The translations under genes were made by a program, and so were the position numbers. A stretch of DNA of 43,310 bases from an uncultured Clostridia bacterium (GTDB lineage: Bacteria; Bacillota; Clostridia; Oscillospirales; Acutalibacteraceae). Below the pieces are notes generated by a model, which saw only the letters and a program-made list of their open reading frames with translations, was not told the DNA's origin and did not search any database. Of the stretch, positions 15,153 to 23,110 are shown piece after piece (positions within the stretch are counted from its first letter, which is position 1; every line of letters starts with the position of its first letter). The stretch covers positions 1-43,310 of the forward strand of contig CAMHHL010000009.1 of assembly GCA_946184925.1 (NCBI GenBank), in the 5' to 3' direction.

Positions 15153-16475
15153 ATGAAAAAGTTATTGGCAATCATTCTCGCGGCATTGATGCTCACAGCA
15201 GCGCTCGCATCCTGCGGCGGCGGAAGCTCTGAGGAGAAGAAAGACTCCGGCAGCAGCGGCGAGAAGGCAAAAGCAATCACCGTAAACATCTGGGACGCAA
15301 ACCAGCAGAAGGGTATTCAGGAAATTGCTGACAAGTGGACAGAGACTTCCGGCGTTAAGGTTAACGTAGAAGTTGTTGACTGGGACAACTACTGGACGCT
15401 TCTCGAAGCAGGCGCTTCCGGCGGCACAATGCCCGACGTATTCTGGATGCACTCCAACACAGCTCAGATGTATATGGAGAACGACGTTCTTCTCAAGCTC
15501 AACGATTACATCGACAAAGAGAAAATCGACATGAGCAAGTACTATGAAGGCGTTAAGAACCTCTACACACGCTCCGACGGCGGCGTTTACGCGCTCCCCA
15601 AGGATCACGACACCATCGCTCTTCTCTACAACAAGGCTATCTTCGACGAATACAAGGTAGACTACCCCACAGACGAGTGGACATGGGAAGACATGTATGA
15701 AGCAGCCAAGAAAATCACAGACGGCTCCAAGGGCAAGGTCTATGGTATGGCTATGAACACATCAAACAACCAGGACGGCTGGTACAACCTTATCTACAGC
15801 TACGGCGGCAAGGTTGTTACAGACGACCACAAAAGCACAACAATCGGCTCCGACGAAGCTAAGGCAGGCATGGAAATGTGCCGCAAGCTCCTCACAGTAG
15901 GCGCTCCCCAGTCTGTAGTTGCCGAGACAGGCACAGACTCCCTCTTCATGTCCGGTAAGGTCGGTATGATTACTCAGGGCTCCTGGATGATCAACTCCTT
16001 CTACACCGCAGAGAACCACGACGATTACGCTTGGGCTCTTCTCCCCTATGCTGATGTTAACGGCAACGGCAAGTGCGAGAAGGAAGAGCGCTGGTCAGCT
16101 TACAACGGTCTCGGTTGGGCAGCTTCCGCAGCTGTTTCGGATCCTGATTCCTGCGCAAGCCTCATCGCTTACTTCTGCTCCGAGGAAGGTCAGAAGCTCC
16201 AGGCTGAAAAAGGCGTTACCATGGGCGGTATGACAGGCGTTTCCGACGCGTTCGCATCTGCTTTCAAGGGCATGGACGTTTCTCCGTTCCTTAAGGCTGA
16301 AGAGTACAGCCTCTACTTCCGTCCCTACACCCGCAAGACTACTGTTTGGGAGGACGCTCTCCAGCAGGCAGGCGCGTTCCTCGATCCTTGGCAGAATCCT
16401 GACGACGCAGACCTGATGGCTAAGGCTTGCGACAACGCTCAGAAGATTATCGAAGACGCAATCGCAGCTGAATAA
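15153..16475 (+). CDS. ABC transporter sugar-binding lipoprotein (SBP_bac_1 family)
   Basis: The 440-aa protein has a lipoprotein signal peptide with lipobox LASC (modified Cys21) followed by a Gly/Ser-rich linker. The mature part begins ITVNIWDANQQKGIQEIADKW and shows the family features PDVFWMHSNTA, YALPKDHDTIALLYNK, and KVGMITQGSWM. It captures an oligosaccharide outside the membrane and delivers it to the two permeases that follow. ATG 15153 is chosen because AGGAGG lies eight bases upstream; the track's TTG at 15147 is only two bases away. Given the catabolic operon downstream, raffinose-type oligosaccharides are the likely cargo, which is inference. Confidence 0.93.
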   Translation: MKKLLAIILAALMLTAALASCGGGSSEEKKDSGSSGEKAKAITVNIWDANQQKGIQEIADKWTETSGVKVNVEVVDWDNYWTLLEAGASGGTMPDVFWMHSNTAQMYMENDVLLKLNDYIDKEKIDMSKYYEGVKNLYTRSDGGVYALPKDHDTIALLYNKAIFDEYKVDYPTDEWTWEDMYEAAKKITDGSKGKVYGMAMNTSNNQDGWYNLIYSYGGKVVTDDHKSTTIGSDEAKAGMEMCRKLLTVGAPQSVVAETGTDSLFMSGKVGMITQGSWMINSFYTAENHDDYAWALLPYADVNGNGKCEKEERWSAYNGLGWAASAAVSDPDSCASLIAYFCSEEGQKLQAEKGVTMGGMTGVSDAFASAFKGMDVSPFLKAEEYSLYFRPYTRKTTVWEDALQQAGAFLDPWQNPDDADLMAKACDNAQKIIEDAIAAE

Positions 16476-16510
16476 TCACTGTTTTATAAGAAACTGATTT
16501 GTTATTAATA

Positions 16511-16537
16511 CCGGTGGGTCGGGCTACGACCCGCCGG
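16511..16537 (+). promoter_or_regulatory. Strong intercistronic hairpin between binding-protein and permease genes
   Basis: CCGGTGGGTCG pairs with CGACCCGCCGG (11 bp with one G-U pair, 5-nt loop). No U-run follows, so it is better read as an mRNA-stabilising or processing element that keeps the binding-protein message more abundant than the permease message, as in other CUT1 operons. Confidence 0.65.
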
Positions 16538-16569
16538 CATCGGAATAATTCTCGGCAAAGGAGGGACTT

Positions 16570-17472
16570 ATGAAACAAAAAGCACTAAAGAAAAAGCGTA
16601 CCAAAGCGCAGAAGCGCGAAGCGATTTGGGCTATTTGTTTTATCGCTCCGACAATCATCGGACTTATAGTTCTGAACTTCTACCCGGCGTTTGACACCCT
16701 TTGGCAGTCGTTCTGTAAGACCGGAGACTTTGGTAAAGGCAATATTTTCATCGGTTTTGAAAACTACGCCAAGGTTTTCACCGCGAGTGAGACCTGGCAT
16801 TCTCTCTGGAACACCGTCAAGTACGCGCTCATTGAAGTGCCGTTCGGCGTTGTTATCGCGCTGATTCTTGCGGTATTCCTCAACAAAAAGCTCAAGGGAA
16901 CCTCGCTGTTCCGCACAATCTTCTTCCTGCCCATGGTCTGCGCCCCCGCGGCTGTCGCCATGGTATGGAAATGGCTTTATAACCAGCAGTTCGGACTTCT
17001 GAACAATATGCTCGGCACGGACATCGCATGGATTTCCGACCCGGCTCTGGCTTGGGTCTCCATCGGCGTAATCGGCGTATGGTCGATTATCGGTTACAAC
17101 ATGGTACTGTTCATCTCGGGACTTCAGGAGATTCCGGGCGACTACTACGAAGCGGCTGAAATTGACGGCGCCACAGGCATCCGCCAGTTCTTCCACATCA
17201 CCGTTCCGCTTCTCTCACCGACGACCTTCTTCATCGTTCAGACACGTATCATCGGCGCGCTGACAATCTTCGACTTCATGTTCATGGTAATGGACAAAAC
17301 GAACCTCGCGCTCGAGAATACGCAGTCCATCGTTTACGTTTTCTACACCTACGCGTTCACAAACGGTAACAAGGGCTATGGCGCAGCAGTTGTTATATTC
17401 CTCGTAATCTTCATTATGATTGTTACCTTCATTCTCCAGCGCGCAGAGAAAAAACTCGTATATCATCCGTAA
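16570..17472 (+). CDS. ABC sugar transporter permease (MalF/LacF type)
   Basis: The 300-aa protein has six predicted membrane segments and the cytoplasmic EAA loop EAAEIDGATGIRQFFHITVPLL that docks on the ATPase. A basic N-terminus (KQKALKKKRTKAQKRE) precedes the first segment, as in MsmF/LacF proteins. It forms the heterodimeric channel with the next gene. AAAGGAGGG lies six bases upstream of the ATG. No substrate specificity can be read from the sequence. Confidence 0.93.
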   Translation: MKQKALKKKRTKAQKREAIWAICFIAPTIIGLIVLNFYPAFDTLWQSFCKTGDFGKGNIFIGFENYAKVFTASETWHSLWNTVKYALIEVPFGVVIALILAVFLNKKLKGTSLFRTIFFLPMVCAPAAVAMVWKWLYNQQFGLLNNMLGTDIAWISDPALAWVSIGVIGVWSIIGYNMVLFISGLQEIPGDYYEAAEIDGATGIRQFFHITVPLLSPTTFFIVQTRIIGALTIFDFMFMVMDKTNLALENTQSIVYVFYTYAFTNGNKGYGAAVVIFLVIFIMIVTFILQRAEKKLVYHP

Positions 17473-17490
17473 GAAAGGGGGAACTGATTT

Positions 17491-18333
17491 ATGCAAAGCG
17501 CTCGTGCGAGAAATATCGCAAGTAAAATAGTTATGTACGTTGTGCTGATTATCATGGCGTTCATCATGCTGGTTCCCTTCGTGTGGATGATTCTCACAGC
17601 ATTAAAAACGAATCAGGAAGCAATCTCTGTTGACCCGTTCTACATCTTCCCCGCCCACGGCTGGCACTGGGAGAACTTCGGCGAAGTATGGCAGAGCTAC
17701 AACTTCCTCGTTCTCTATAAGAACACCCTGCTCATGATCCTGTTCCGTGTTATCTGCGCTTGTCTCACAGCGACAATGGCAGGTTACGCGTTCGGCAGAC
17801 TGAGATTCCCGGGCAAGAACTTCTTCTTCGCCCTGATTCTTGTTCAGATGATGATTCCTTCGCAGATTTTCATCATTCCTCAGTACCTGATGGTTTCCGA
17901 CCTCGGATTGCTCAACACGGTTTCCGGTCTTGTATTCCCGGGTATCGTCACCGCGTTCGGTACATACCTTCTCAAAACCGGTTACGAGGGACTTCCGAAG
18001 GATTTGGAAGAAGCCGCGGATATCGACGGCTGTAACATCGGTCAGCGCTTCCTGCGCATTATGATGCCGCTCACACGTTCGTCGATGGTATCTCTGGGTA
18101 TCTTCACGGCGCTGTTTGCGTTCAAGGATCTCATGTGGCCCATGATCGTCTGCACAAAGGCTGAGACAACCACACTTTCAGCCGGTCTCGCAAAGATGCA
18201 GGGACAGTTCAGCAGCAACTATCCCACAATGATGGCGGCGGCTGTTCTGGCGGTTGTTCCGATGATAGTTATTTATGTGATTTTCCAGAAACAGTTTGTT
18301 GAAGGAATAGCTACCTCGGGCGGCAAGCTGTAA
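17491..18333 (+). CDS. ABC sugar transporter permease (MalG/LacG type)
   Basis: The 280-aa protein has six predicted membrane segments and the EAA loop EEAADIDGCNIGQRFLRIMMPL. NTLLMILFRVICACLTATMAGYAFGRLRFPG and the C-terminal VEGIATSGGKL are typical of MalG-class CUT1 permeases. It is 18 bp after its partner, with AAAGGGGG as ribosome-binding site, and is the last gene before the strong terminator. The operon has no ATPase; the divergent MsmK-like protein is the likely supplier. Confidence 0.93.
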   Translation: MQSARARNIASKIVMYVVLIIMAFIMLVPFVWMILTALKTNQEAISVDPFYIFPAHGWHWENFGEVWQSYNFLVLYKNTLLMILFRVICACLTATMAGYAFGRLRFPGKNFFFALILVQMMIPSQIFIIPQYLMVSDLGLLNTVSGLVFPGIVTAFGTYLLKTGYEGLPKDLEEAADIDGCNIGQRFLRIMMPLTRSSMVSLGIFTALFAFKDLMWPMIVCTKAETTTLSAGLAKMQGQFSSNYPTMMAAAVLAVVPMIVIYVIFQKQFVEGIATSGGKL

Positions 18334-18373
18334 GTTCTTTATCTCTGATAAAGTTTCTTGAAATCAAACTGAT

Positions 18374-18412
18374 AGCCGGAGGTATTACAGGCGTAATATC
18401 TCCGGCTTTTTT
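18374..18412 (+). terminator. Intrinsic terminator after the ABC transporter genes
   Basis: AGCCGGAG(G)TATTAC pairs with GTAATA(T)CTCCGGCT around AGGC, giving a stem of about 15 bp followed by six U residues. It separates the transporter operon from the AraC-led catabolic operon. Confidence 0.95.
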
Positions 18413-18413
18413 C

Positions 18414-18442
18414 TTGTATATTTATGAAATTAATGGTAAACT
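18414..18442 (+). promoter_or_regulatory. Candidate promoter of the araC/alpha-galactosidase operon
   Basis: TTGTAT (18414-18419) and TAAACT (18437-18442) are 17 bp apart. The -10 box is weak, as expected for an activated promoter, and coincides with the left arm of the inverted repeat at 18437-18484. Confidence 0.45.
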
Positions 18443-18484
18443 TTTATCAGAACGAAACAGGCAAGGCGTTTTGACAAAAGTTTA
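18437..18484. promoter_or_regulatory. 9-bp inverted repeat upstream of araC
   Basis: TAAACTTTT (18437-18445) and AAAAGTTTA (18476-18484) are exact reverse complements 30 bp apart, which is three helical turns. The left arm overlaps the candidate -10 box and the right arm lies 11 bp before the Shine-Dalgarno. The spacing suits a looped or dimeric regulator, plausibly the AraC protein itself. Confidence 0.5.
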
Positions 18485-18508
18485 TCATCCAAGTCGGAGG
18501 TGATTATA

Positions 18509-19408
18509 ATGCATTTTAAAGAAGAAGAACCCGGTTTGTATGTGACACCGAAGGTGCGTTGCCTTGTTTATCAGCAGCGCATTACGGACGAAATCTACCT
18601 CAAGCTTTGCGGAGTTGAGCACTGCTTGCCGGACTATTATTTTGACACAAACGGCAGGGACGGCTTCCACTTTCATGTAATCCTGAAGGGCAAGGGCACT
18701 TTGTCGGTTAACGGAAAAGAACAGCAGCTTCGCTTCGGTCAGATGTTCATGACCAAGCCCGGAGAAAACACATGGTACAAGGCGGACTCAACCGACCCGT
18801 GGGTTTACTGCTGGATGACATTTGACGGAAAGCTTTCCGAAAAATGTGCCGAGGACGCCGGGTTCGTAAGCGGCGTCAATGCGCTTGATTGTCATGTTGA
18901 CCCTCAGAAGTTTTTCGCCATTGTGACCAAGGTGCTCGACCAAACCGACCTGAAAACGGCAAACGTCTACTCGCGAACAGGACTTCTGCTCGAATACATC
19001 AGCGTTGCGGTGGACTCTTACTCCCATCAGGAAAAAATGAAGGGAAAAAAGGATGTCAGCTCCTCGGTAGACTATGTGCAGTTCGCGGCGGACTTCATAT
19101 ACCAAAACTATGCGACCGCCAAAATCAACGATGTAGCGAGATACGTGGGGCTGCACCGCAGTTATCTCACGAACCTCTTTAAGAAAAGAATGGGCATTTC
19201 TCCGCAGGAATACCTCATGCAGTGCAAGATTCACCGGGCTTGCAAAATCCTTAAGGAAACGGACAACCCCATTCAGGAAATAGCGCGGCAGGTGGGCTAC
19301 GACAACCCGCTCACCTTCTCAAAGACCTTTAAGAATTTCTACGGAATCAGCCCGAAGCAATATCGGAAATCATGCAGGCAAAAAGCCGAAGATACGGAGG
19401 AAACATGA
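18509..19408 (+). CDS. AraC-family transcriptional regulator of the oligosaccharide operon
   Basis: The 299-aa protein has an N-terminal cupin-like sugar-sensing domain (about 15-160; FHVILKGKGTLSVNGKEQQL, MFMTKPGENTWYKAD). The C-terminal pair of helix-turn-helix motifs (about 195-292) includes INDVARYVGLHRSYLTNLFKK and IQEIARQVGYDNPLTFSKTFK. This is the MsmR/RafR arrangement, usually an activator of alpha-galactoside genes when sugar is bound. ATG 18509 is chosen over the track's GTG at 18500 because CGGAGG lies eight bases upstream of it and overlaps the GTG. The stop overlaps the alpha-galactosidase start (ATGA). Confidence 0.92.
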   Translation: MHFKEEEPGLYVTPKVRCLVYQQRITDEIYLKLCGVEHCLPDYYFDTNGRDGFHFHVILKGKGTLSVNGKEQQLRFGQMFMTKPGENTWYKADSTDPWVYCWMTFDGKLSEKCAEDAGFVSGVNALDCHVDPQKFFAIVTKVLDQTDLKTANVYSRTGLLLEYISVAVDSYSHQEKMKGKKDVSSSVDYVQFAADFIYQNYATAKINDVARYVGLHRSYLTNLFKKRMGISPQEYLMQCKIHRACKILKETDNPIQEIARQVGYDNPLTFSKTFKNFYGISPKQYRKSCRQKAEDTEET

Positions 19409-21594
19409 GCATTCGATACATTGAAGAAACAAAACAGATCATTCTCGAAACCAAGAACACCGCATATCAGATGAAAATTGACGAGCTCGGATATTTGCAG
19501 CACCTTTATTACGGCGCGAAGCTCGGTCAGAACGATATGTCCTATCCTTTCAGAATATATGACCACGGCTTCTCCGGCAACCCTTATGACATGCGCCTCA
19601 ACCGCGCGTACTCACTCGATTCAATGCCCCAGGAGTACACCTCCTTCGGCGTCGGAGATTTCAGAGTCACAAGCATCAGAGCGTCGTGCTCCGACGGCAG
19701 CCGCTGTGCTGAGTTCCGCTATGTTGAGCACGAAATACGCGAGGGCAAGTATTCAATCCCCGGGCTTCCGTCGGTTTATGACAACGGCGACACCGTGCAC
19801 ACTCTTGTCGTCACGCTGATAGACAAGCCCGCGAACATCAAAATCAAGCTCTACTACGGCGTTTTCGAGGAGCTCGACATCATCACACGCGCGGCGGAGA
19901 TTATCAACGCCGGCTACGAGATTGTATGGCTGAGAAAGGCGAGCTCGATGTGTCTTGAGCTTCCGTTCGGCAAGTGGGACATGATTCACTTCCACGGGCG
20001 CCACTGCATGGAGCGCCAGCCCGAGCGCGTTCCGCTCTTCCACGGAATTCATACGCTTGAATCCGGCAGGGGAATGTCAGGTCATCAGCACAATCCGTTT
20101 GTCATTCTTTGCGACCATGAAGCCACCGAGGACAGCGGAGCTTGCTACGGTGCGATGCTGATGTACTCAGGCAACCACAAGACGGAAATTGAGCGAGACC
20201 AGTTCGACAACGTGAGGATCGTTACCGGCGTCAACGACGACCGCTTCCGCTGGGAGCTTTACTCCGACGCGTCGTTCTACACCCCCGAGGTTATCCTGAC
20301 CTGCGCCGAGGGCTTGACTCAGCTTTCGCACAATTATCACCGCGTTATCCGACACAATGTCGTGCGCGGAGAGCACAAGCTCAGCCACCGTCCCGTCCTG
20401 ATTAACAACTGGGAGGCGACCTACTTCGATATCACCGAGGAAAAAATCCTCTCAATTGCCGAAAAGGCAAAGGAGCTCGGCATCGAAATGTTCGTGCTCG
20501 ACGACGGTTGGTTCAAGAACCGCAACGACGACAACGCCGGTCTCGGCGACTGGGTTCCCGACACAAAGAAGCTCCCGAACGGGCTCGACGGACTGATCTC
20601 GAAAATCAACGATATGGGACTAAAGTTCGGACTTTGGATTGAGCCCGAGATGGTCAACGAGGACTCCGACCTCTACCGCGCTCATCCTGACTGGGCTCTC
20701 ACCGCGCCCAACCGCGCGCCGATGATGGCACGCAACCAGCTCGCGCTCGACCTCTCACGCCGGGAGGTTCACGAATATCTCTTTAACACAATTTCAGACT
20801 TACTCGAAAAATATAACATCTCATACATCAAGTGGGACTTCAACCGTCCGCTTGCCGACGTATATTCCCACTCAACCCCATCGCCGAAGCAGGGCGAGGT
20901 AGCTCACCGCTATTACCTCAGCCTATACAGGCTCTATGAAAAGCTGACCGAAAAATTCCCCCATATTCTCTTTGAGGGCTGCGCCGGAGGCGGCGGCCGC
21001 TTCGACACCGGTATGCTCTACTATTCGCCGCAGATTTGGTGCTCCGACAACACCGACCCGATTTCGAGACTGAAAATTCAGTACGGAACCTCGTTCGGCT
21101 ATCCGAGCTGCACCGTGGGCGCGCATGTCAGCGCTTCGCCGAACCATCAGACAGGCAGGAAAACTCCTCTCTCCACACGCGGGATCGTAGCCATGTCGGG
21201 AACCTTCGGCTATGAGCTTGACCTCACCGCGCTCTCCGACGAGGACTGCGAGGAAATCAGGGAACAGGTCAAGCGCTTCAAGGAAATCGAGCCGATTGTC
21301 CACGACGGCAAGCTCTACCGCCTCAGCCAAATGAGCGACAGCACCCACTATGTGGCGTGGCAGTATGTCAGCGCCGACCAAAGCCGCAGTCTGCTCAACA
21401 TTGTTGTGACGAACCCTCTGGCAAACTCCGCGCCGGTTCACGTCAACCTGAAAGGGCTTCTCCCCGACGCTGTTTATTCCGTCAACGGAGAGTTTGAGTG
21501 TCTCGGCTCCGCTCTTATGGGCGGCGGCTACACCTTCCCGAGGCTGACAGGAGACTACCCGGCAATGCAGCTTGACATCATAAAAACAAAGTAA
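19405..21594 (+). CDS. aga: Alpha-galactosidase, GH36
   Basis: The 729-aa cytoplasmic enzyme has an N-terminal beta-sandwich, a TIM barrel from about residue 320 and a short C-terminal beta domain. Catalytic residues are clear: nucleophile D478 in YIKWDFNRP and acid/base D548 in WCSDNTDP, with LDDGWF, WIEPEMVNEDSDLY and CAGGGGRFD also diagnostic of tetrameric bacterial GH36. The two aspartates carry the same numbers as in the Geobacillus AgaA/AgaB enzymes. It removes terminal alpha-1,6-galactose from melibiose, raffinose and stachyose. The start at 19405 (CGGAGG upstream, overlap with araC) replaces the longer track start at 19372. No signal peptide, so the oligosaccharide must be imported first. 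Confidence 0.96.
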   Translation: MSIRYIEETKQIILETKNTAYQMKIDELGYLQHLYYGAKLGQNDMSYPFRIYDHGFSGNPYDMRLNRAYSLDSMPQEYTSFGVGDFRVTSIRASCSDGSRCAEFRYVEHEIREGKYSIPGLPSVYDNGDTVHTLVVTLIDKPANIKIKLYYGVFEELDIITRAAEIINAGYEIVWLRKASSMCLELPFGKWDMIHFHGRHCMERQPERVPLFHGIHTLESGRGMSGHQHNPFVILCDHEATEDSGACYGAMLMYSGNHKTEIERDQFDNVRIVTGVNDDRFRWELYSDASFYTPEVILTCAEGLTQLSHNYHRVIRHNVVRGEHKLSHRPVLINNWEATYFDITEEKILSIAEKAKELGIEMFVLDDGWFKNRNDDNAGLGDWVPDTKKLPNGLDGLISKINDMGLKFGLWIEPEMVNEDSDLYRAHPDWALTAPNRAPMMARNQLALDLSRREVHEYLFNTISDLLEKYNISYIKWDFNRPLADVYSHSTPSPKQGEVAHRYYLSLYRLYEKLTEKFPHILFEGCAGGGGRFDTGMLYYSPQIWCSDNTDPISRLKIQYGTSFGYPSCTVGAHVSASPNHQTGRKTPLSTRGIVAMSGTFGYELDLTALSDEDCEEIREQVKRFKEIEPIVHDGKLYRLSQMSDSTHYVAWQYVSADQSRSLLNIVVTNPLANSAPVHVNLKGLLPDAVYSVNGEFECLGSALMGGGYTFPRLTGDYPAMQLDIIKTK

Positions 21595-21607
21595 CAGGAG
21601 CAAGCAA

Positions 21608-22297
21608 TTGAACCCTAACAAAATTATTTGGTCTGAAGAAAAAGAAAAAATCAAAAGTCTGCCATTTAAGGAGAAAATCCGCTATATCAGAATGTACTTC
21701 TGGATTCCGATTGTGCTGATTATCTTCGTCATCGGCTTCGGAACCTTTCTCGCGATACGCATCGCAACCAACATTCCCGACAACTGGCTGATGGTGACGT
21801 TCGCGAACACCACCGCTAACGTCGGCACAGGCTCCGACTTGTGGAAGGACTTCACCGAACACGCCGGATACGACCTGACGCAGAAAAAGGTTGAATTCAA
21901 CGCCGAATCCTACTTTGATTACCTGCAAAATCAGGCGAGCGGCAACGCGTACTTCAACACCTTCGTAACCCTTGCCGACACCGGCGAGCTGGACGCAATC
22001 ACCATGGAGAAGGACTCGCTCACAGCGCTCGGTCAGAGCGGTCGTCTGCTCGACCTGAATGACAGGCGCTGCGCGTCAATCAAGAAGAAATACGGCGACA
22101 GATTCCTCTACTACACTCCGCCGAAGGACGACGAGGAGCACAAGGAGCCGATTGCCGTCGGAATTGACCTCAGCGACAGTATTCTCGTCACCGAGCAGCA
22201 CATTTACGGCGACAGCTGCGCGCTCGGAATCGGCGCAAAGAGCGAAAACCTGAAGGAAGTCGAGGACTTCATCGACTATGTTTTGAAGGAGGGATAG
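21608..22297 (+). CDS. Membrane-anchored extracytoplasmic protein of unknown function (TTG start)
   Basis: I do not recognise a named family. The 229-aa product has a charged cytoplasmic N-terminus (SEEKEKIKSLPFKEKIRYIRM), one membrane segment (about residues 30-52) and an extracytoplasmic domain of about 175 residues. Phrases such as FTEHAGYDLTQKKVEFNAESYFDYL and GRLLDLND resemble a shortened type 2 periplasmic binding fold. TTG 21608 is supported by AGGAG seven bases upstream; no ATG lies near a ribosome-binding site. It is 3 bp from the YesL gene, and such pairs inside sugar operons hint at a membrane accessory of the transporter, which is inference. Confidence 0.75.
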   Translation: MNPNKIIWSEEKEKIKSLPFKEKIRYIRMYFWIPIVLIIFVIGFGTFLAIRIATNIPDNWLMVTFANTTANVGTGSDLWKDFTEHAGYDLTQKKVEFNAESYFDYLQNQASGNAYFNTFVTLADTGELDAITMEKDSLTALGQSGRLLDLNDRRCASIKKKYGDRFLYYTPPKDDEEHKEPIAVGIDLSDSILVTEQHIYGDSCALGIGAKSENLKEVEDFIDYVLKEG

Positions 22298-22300
22298 GCG

Positions 22301-23095
22301 GTGCACGGATTTATTAACTCATTCATGAGCAACGAGAGCGCGTTCGGAAGAACGATGACGAAGGTCGGCATCATAATCTGCGCCAACCTGATGTTTGTGC
22401 TGTTCAGCCTGCCGGTCATCACAATCGGCGCGTCATACACCGCGCTGTATCACGTTATGCTCAAGACGCTCCGCTCCGGCGGCGTGACTAACCCCTTCAA
22501 GCAGTTCTGGATTGGATTCAAGACCAATTTTCTGCAATCAACGCTCGTGTGGGTAGGGTTTGTGGCTCTCGGGCTGTTCGGCTATTACGACGTGCTCATC
22601 TGCAAGCAGGCAGGAGAACCGATAAGCTTTCTGCGCTACGGGCTTTATGCGATGGGAATTGTGATGGTGCTTCTGTTCATCTATACCATGCCGTCCATCG
22701 CGGCGTTCGAGGGCAAGATTTCAGCCCACATCCGCAACGCAATCTACTTCGCGTTTCACAAGCCGTGGTGGATTCCCGTCAACCTGTTTTTTCAGGTTTT
22801 TCCGCTGTATCTGACCTACAGCGACCCGCAGCTGATGCCGCTTTACGCTTTTTGCTGGTTCTTCTTCGGCTTCGGCGCGATAACAATGCTGACATCACGT
22901 CTGCTTATAAAAGACTACAACCGCTTTCTTCCCCTTGTTGACGATTTCGGCGATTTCATCCTGACCGAGGACGGCAAGAAGATCATGCCCGGAAGTCCCG
23001 AGGAAGAAGCTCTCAATAACAGCGGCGACGTATCAGGCGGACGCGATATGTCCGAGGAAGAAATGATACGCGAGCTGCAAAAACTCGATATGTAA
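22301..23095 (+). CDS. YesL/DUF624 family integral membrane protein (GTG start)
   Basis: The 264-aa protein has about five membrane segments and the YesL-family opening (FGRTMTKVGIIICANLMFVLFSLPVITIGASYTALYHVMLK). A charged C-terminal tail (SPEEEALNNSGDVSGG onwards) follows the last segment. DUF624 proteins occur in carbohydrate operons next to CUT1 importers, but their role is unknown. GTG 22301 has AAGGAGG eight bases upstream. It sits between the unknown anchored protein and galK, in the middle of the catabolic operon rather than with the transporter genes. Confidence 0.88.
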   Translation: MHGFINSFMSNESAFGRTMTKVGIIICANLMFVLFSLPVITIGASYTALYHVMLKTLRSGGVTNPFKQFWIGFKTNFLQSTLVWVGFVALGLFGYYDVLICKQAGEPISFLRYGLYAMGIVMVLLFIYTMPSIAAFEGKISAHIRNAIYFAFHKPWWIPVNLFFQVFPLYLTYSDPQLMPLYAFCWFFFGFGAITMLTSRLLIKDYNRFLPLVDDFGDFILTEDGKKIMPGSPEEEALNNSGDVSGGRDMSEEEMIRELQKLDM

Positions 23096-23110
23096 CAAGA
23101 CGGTGATATT

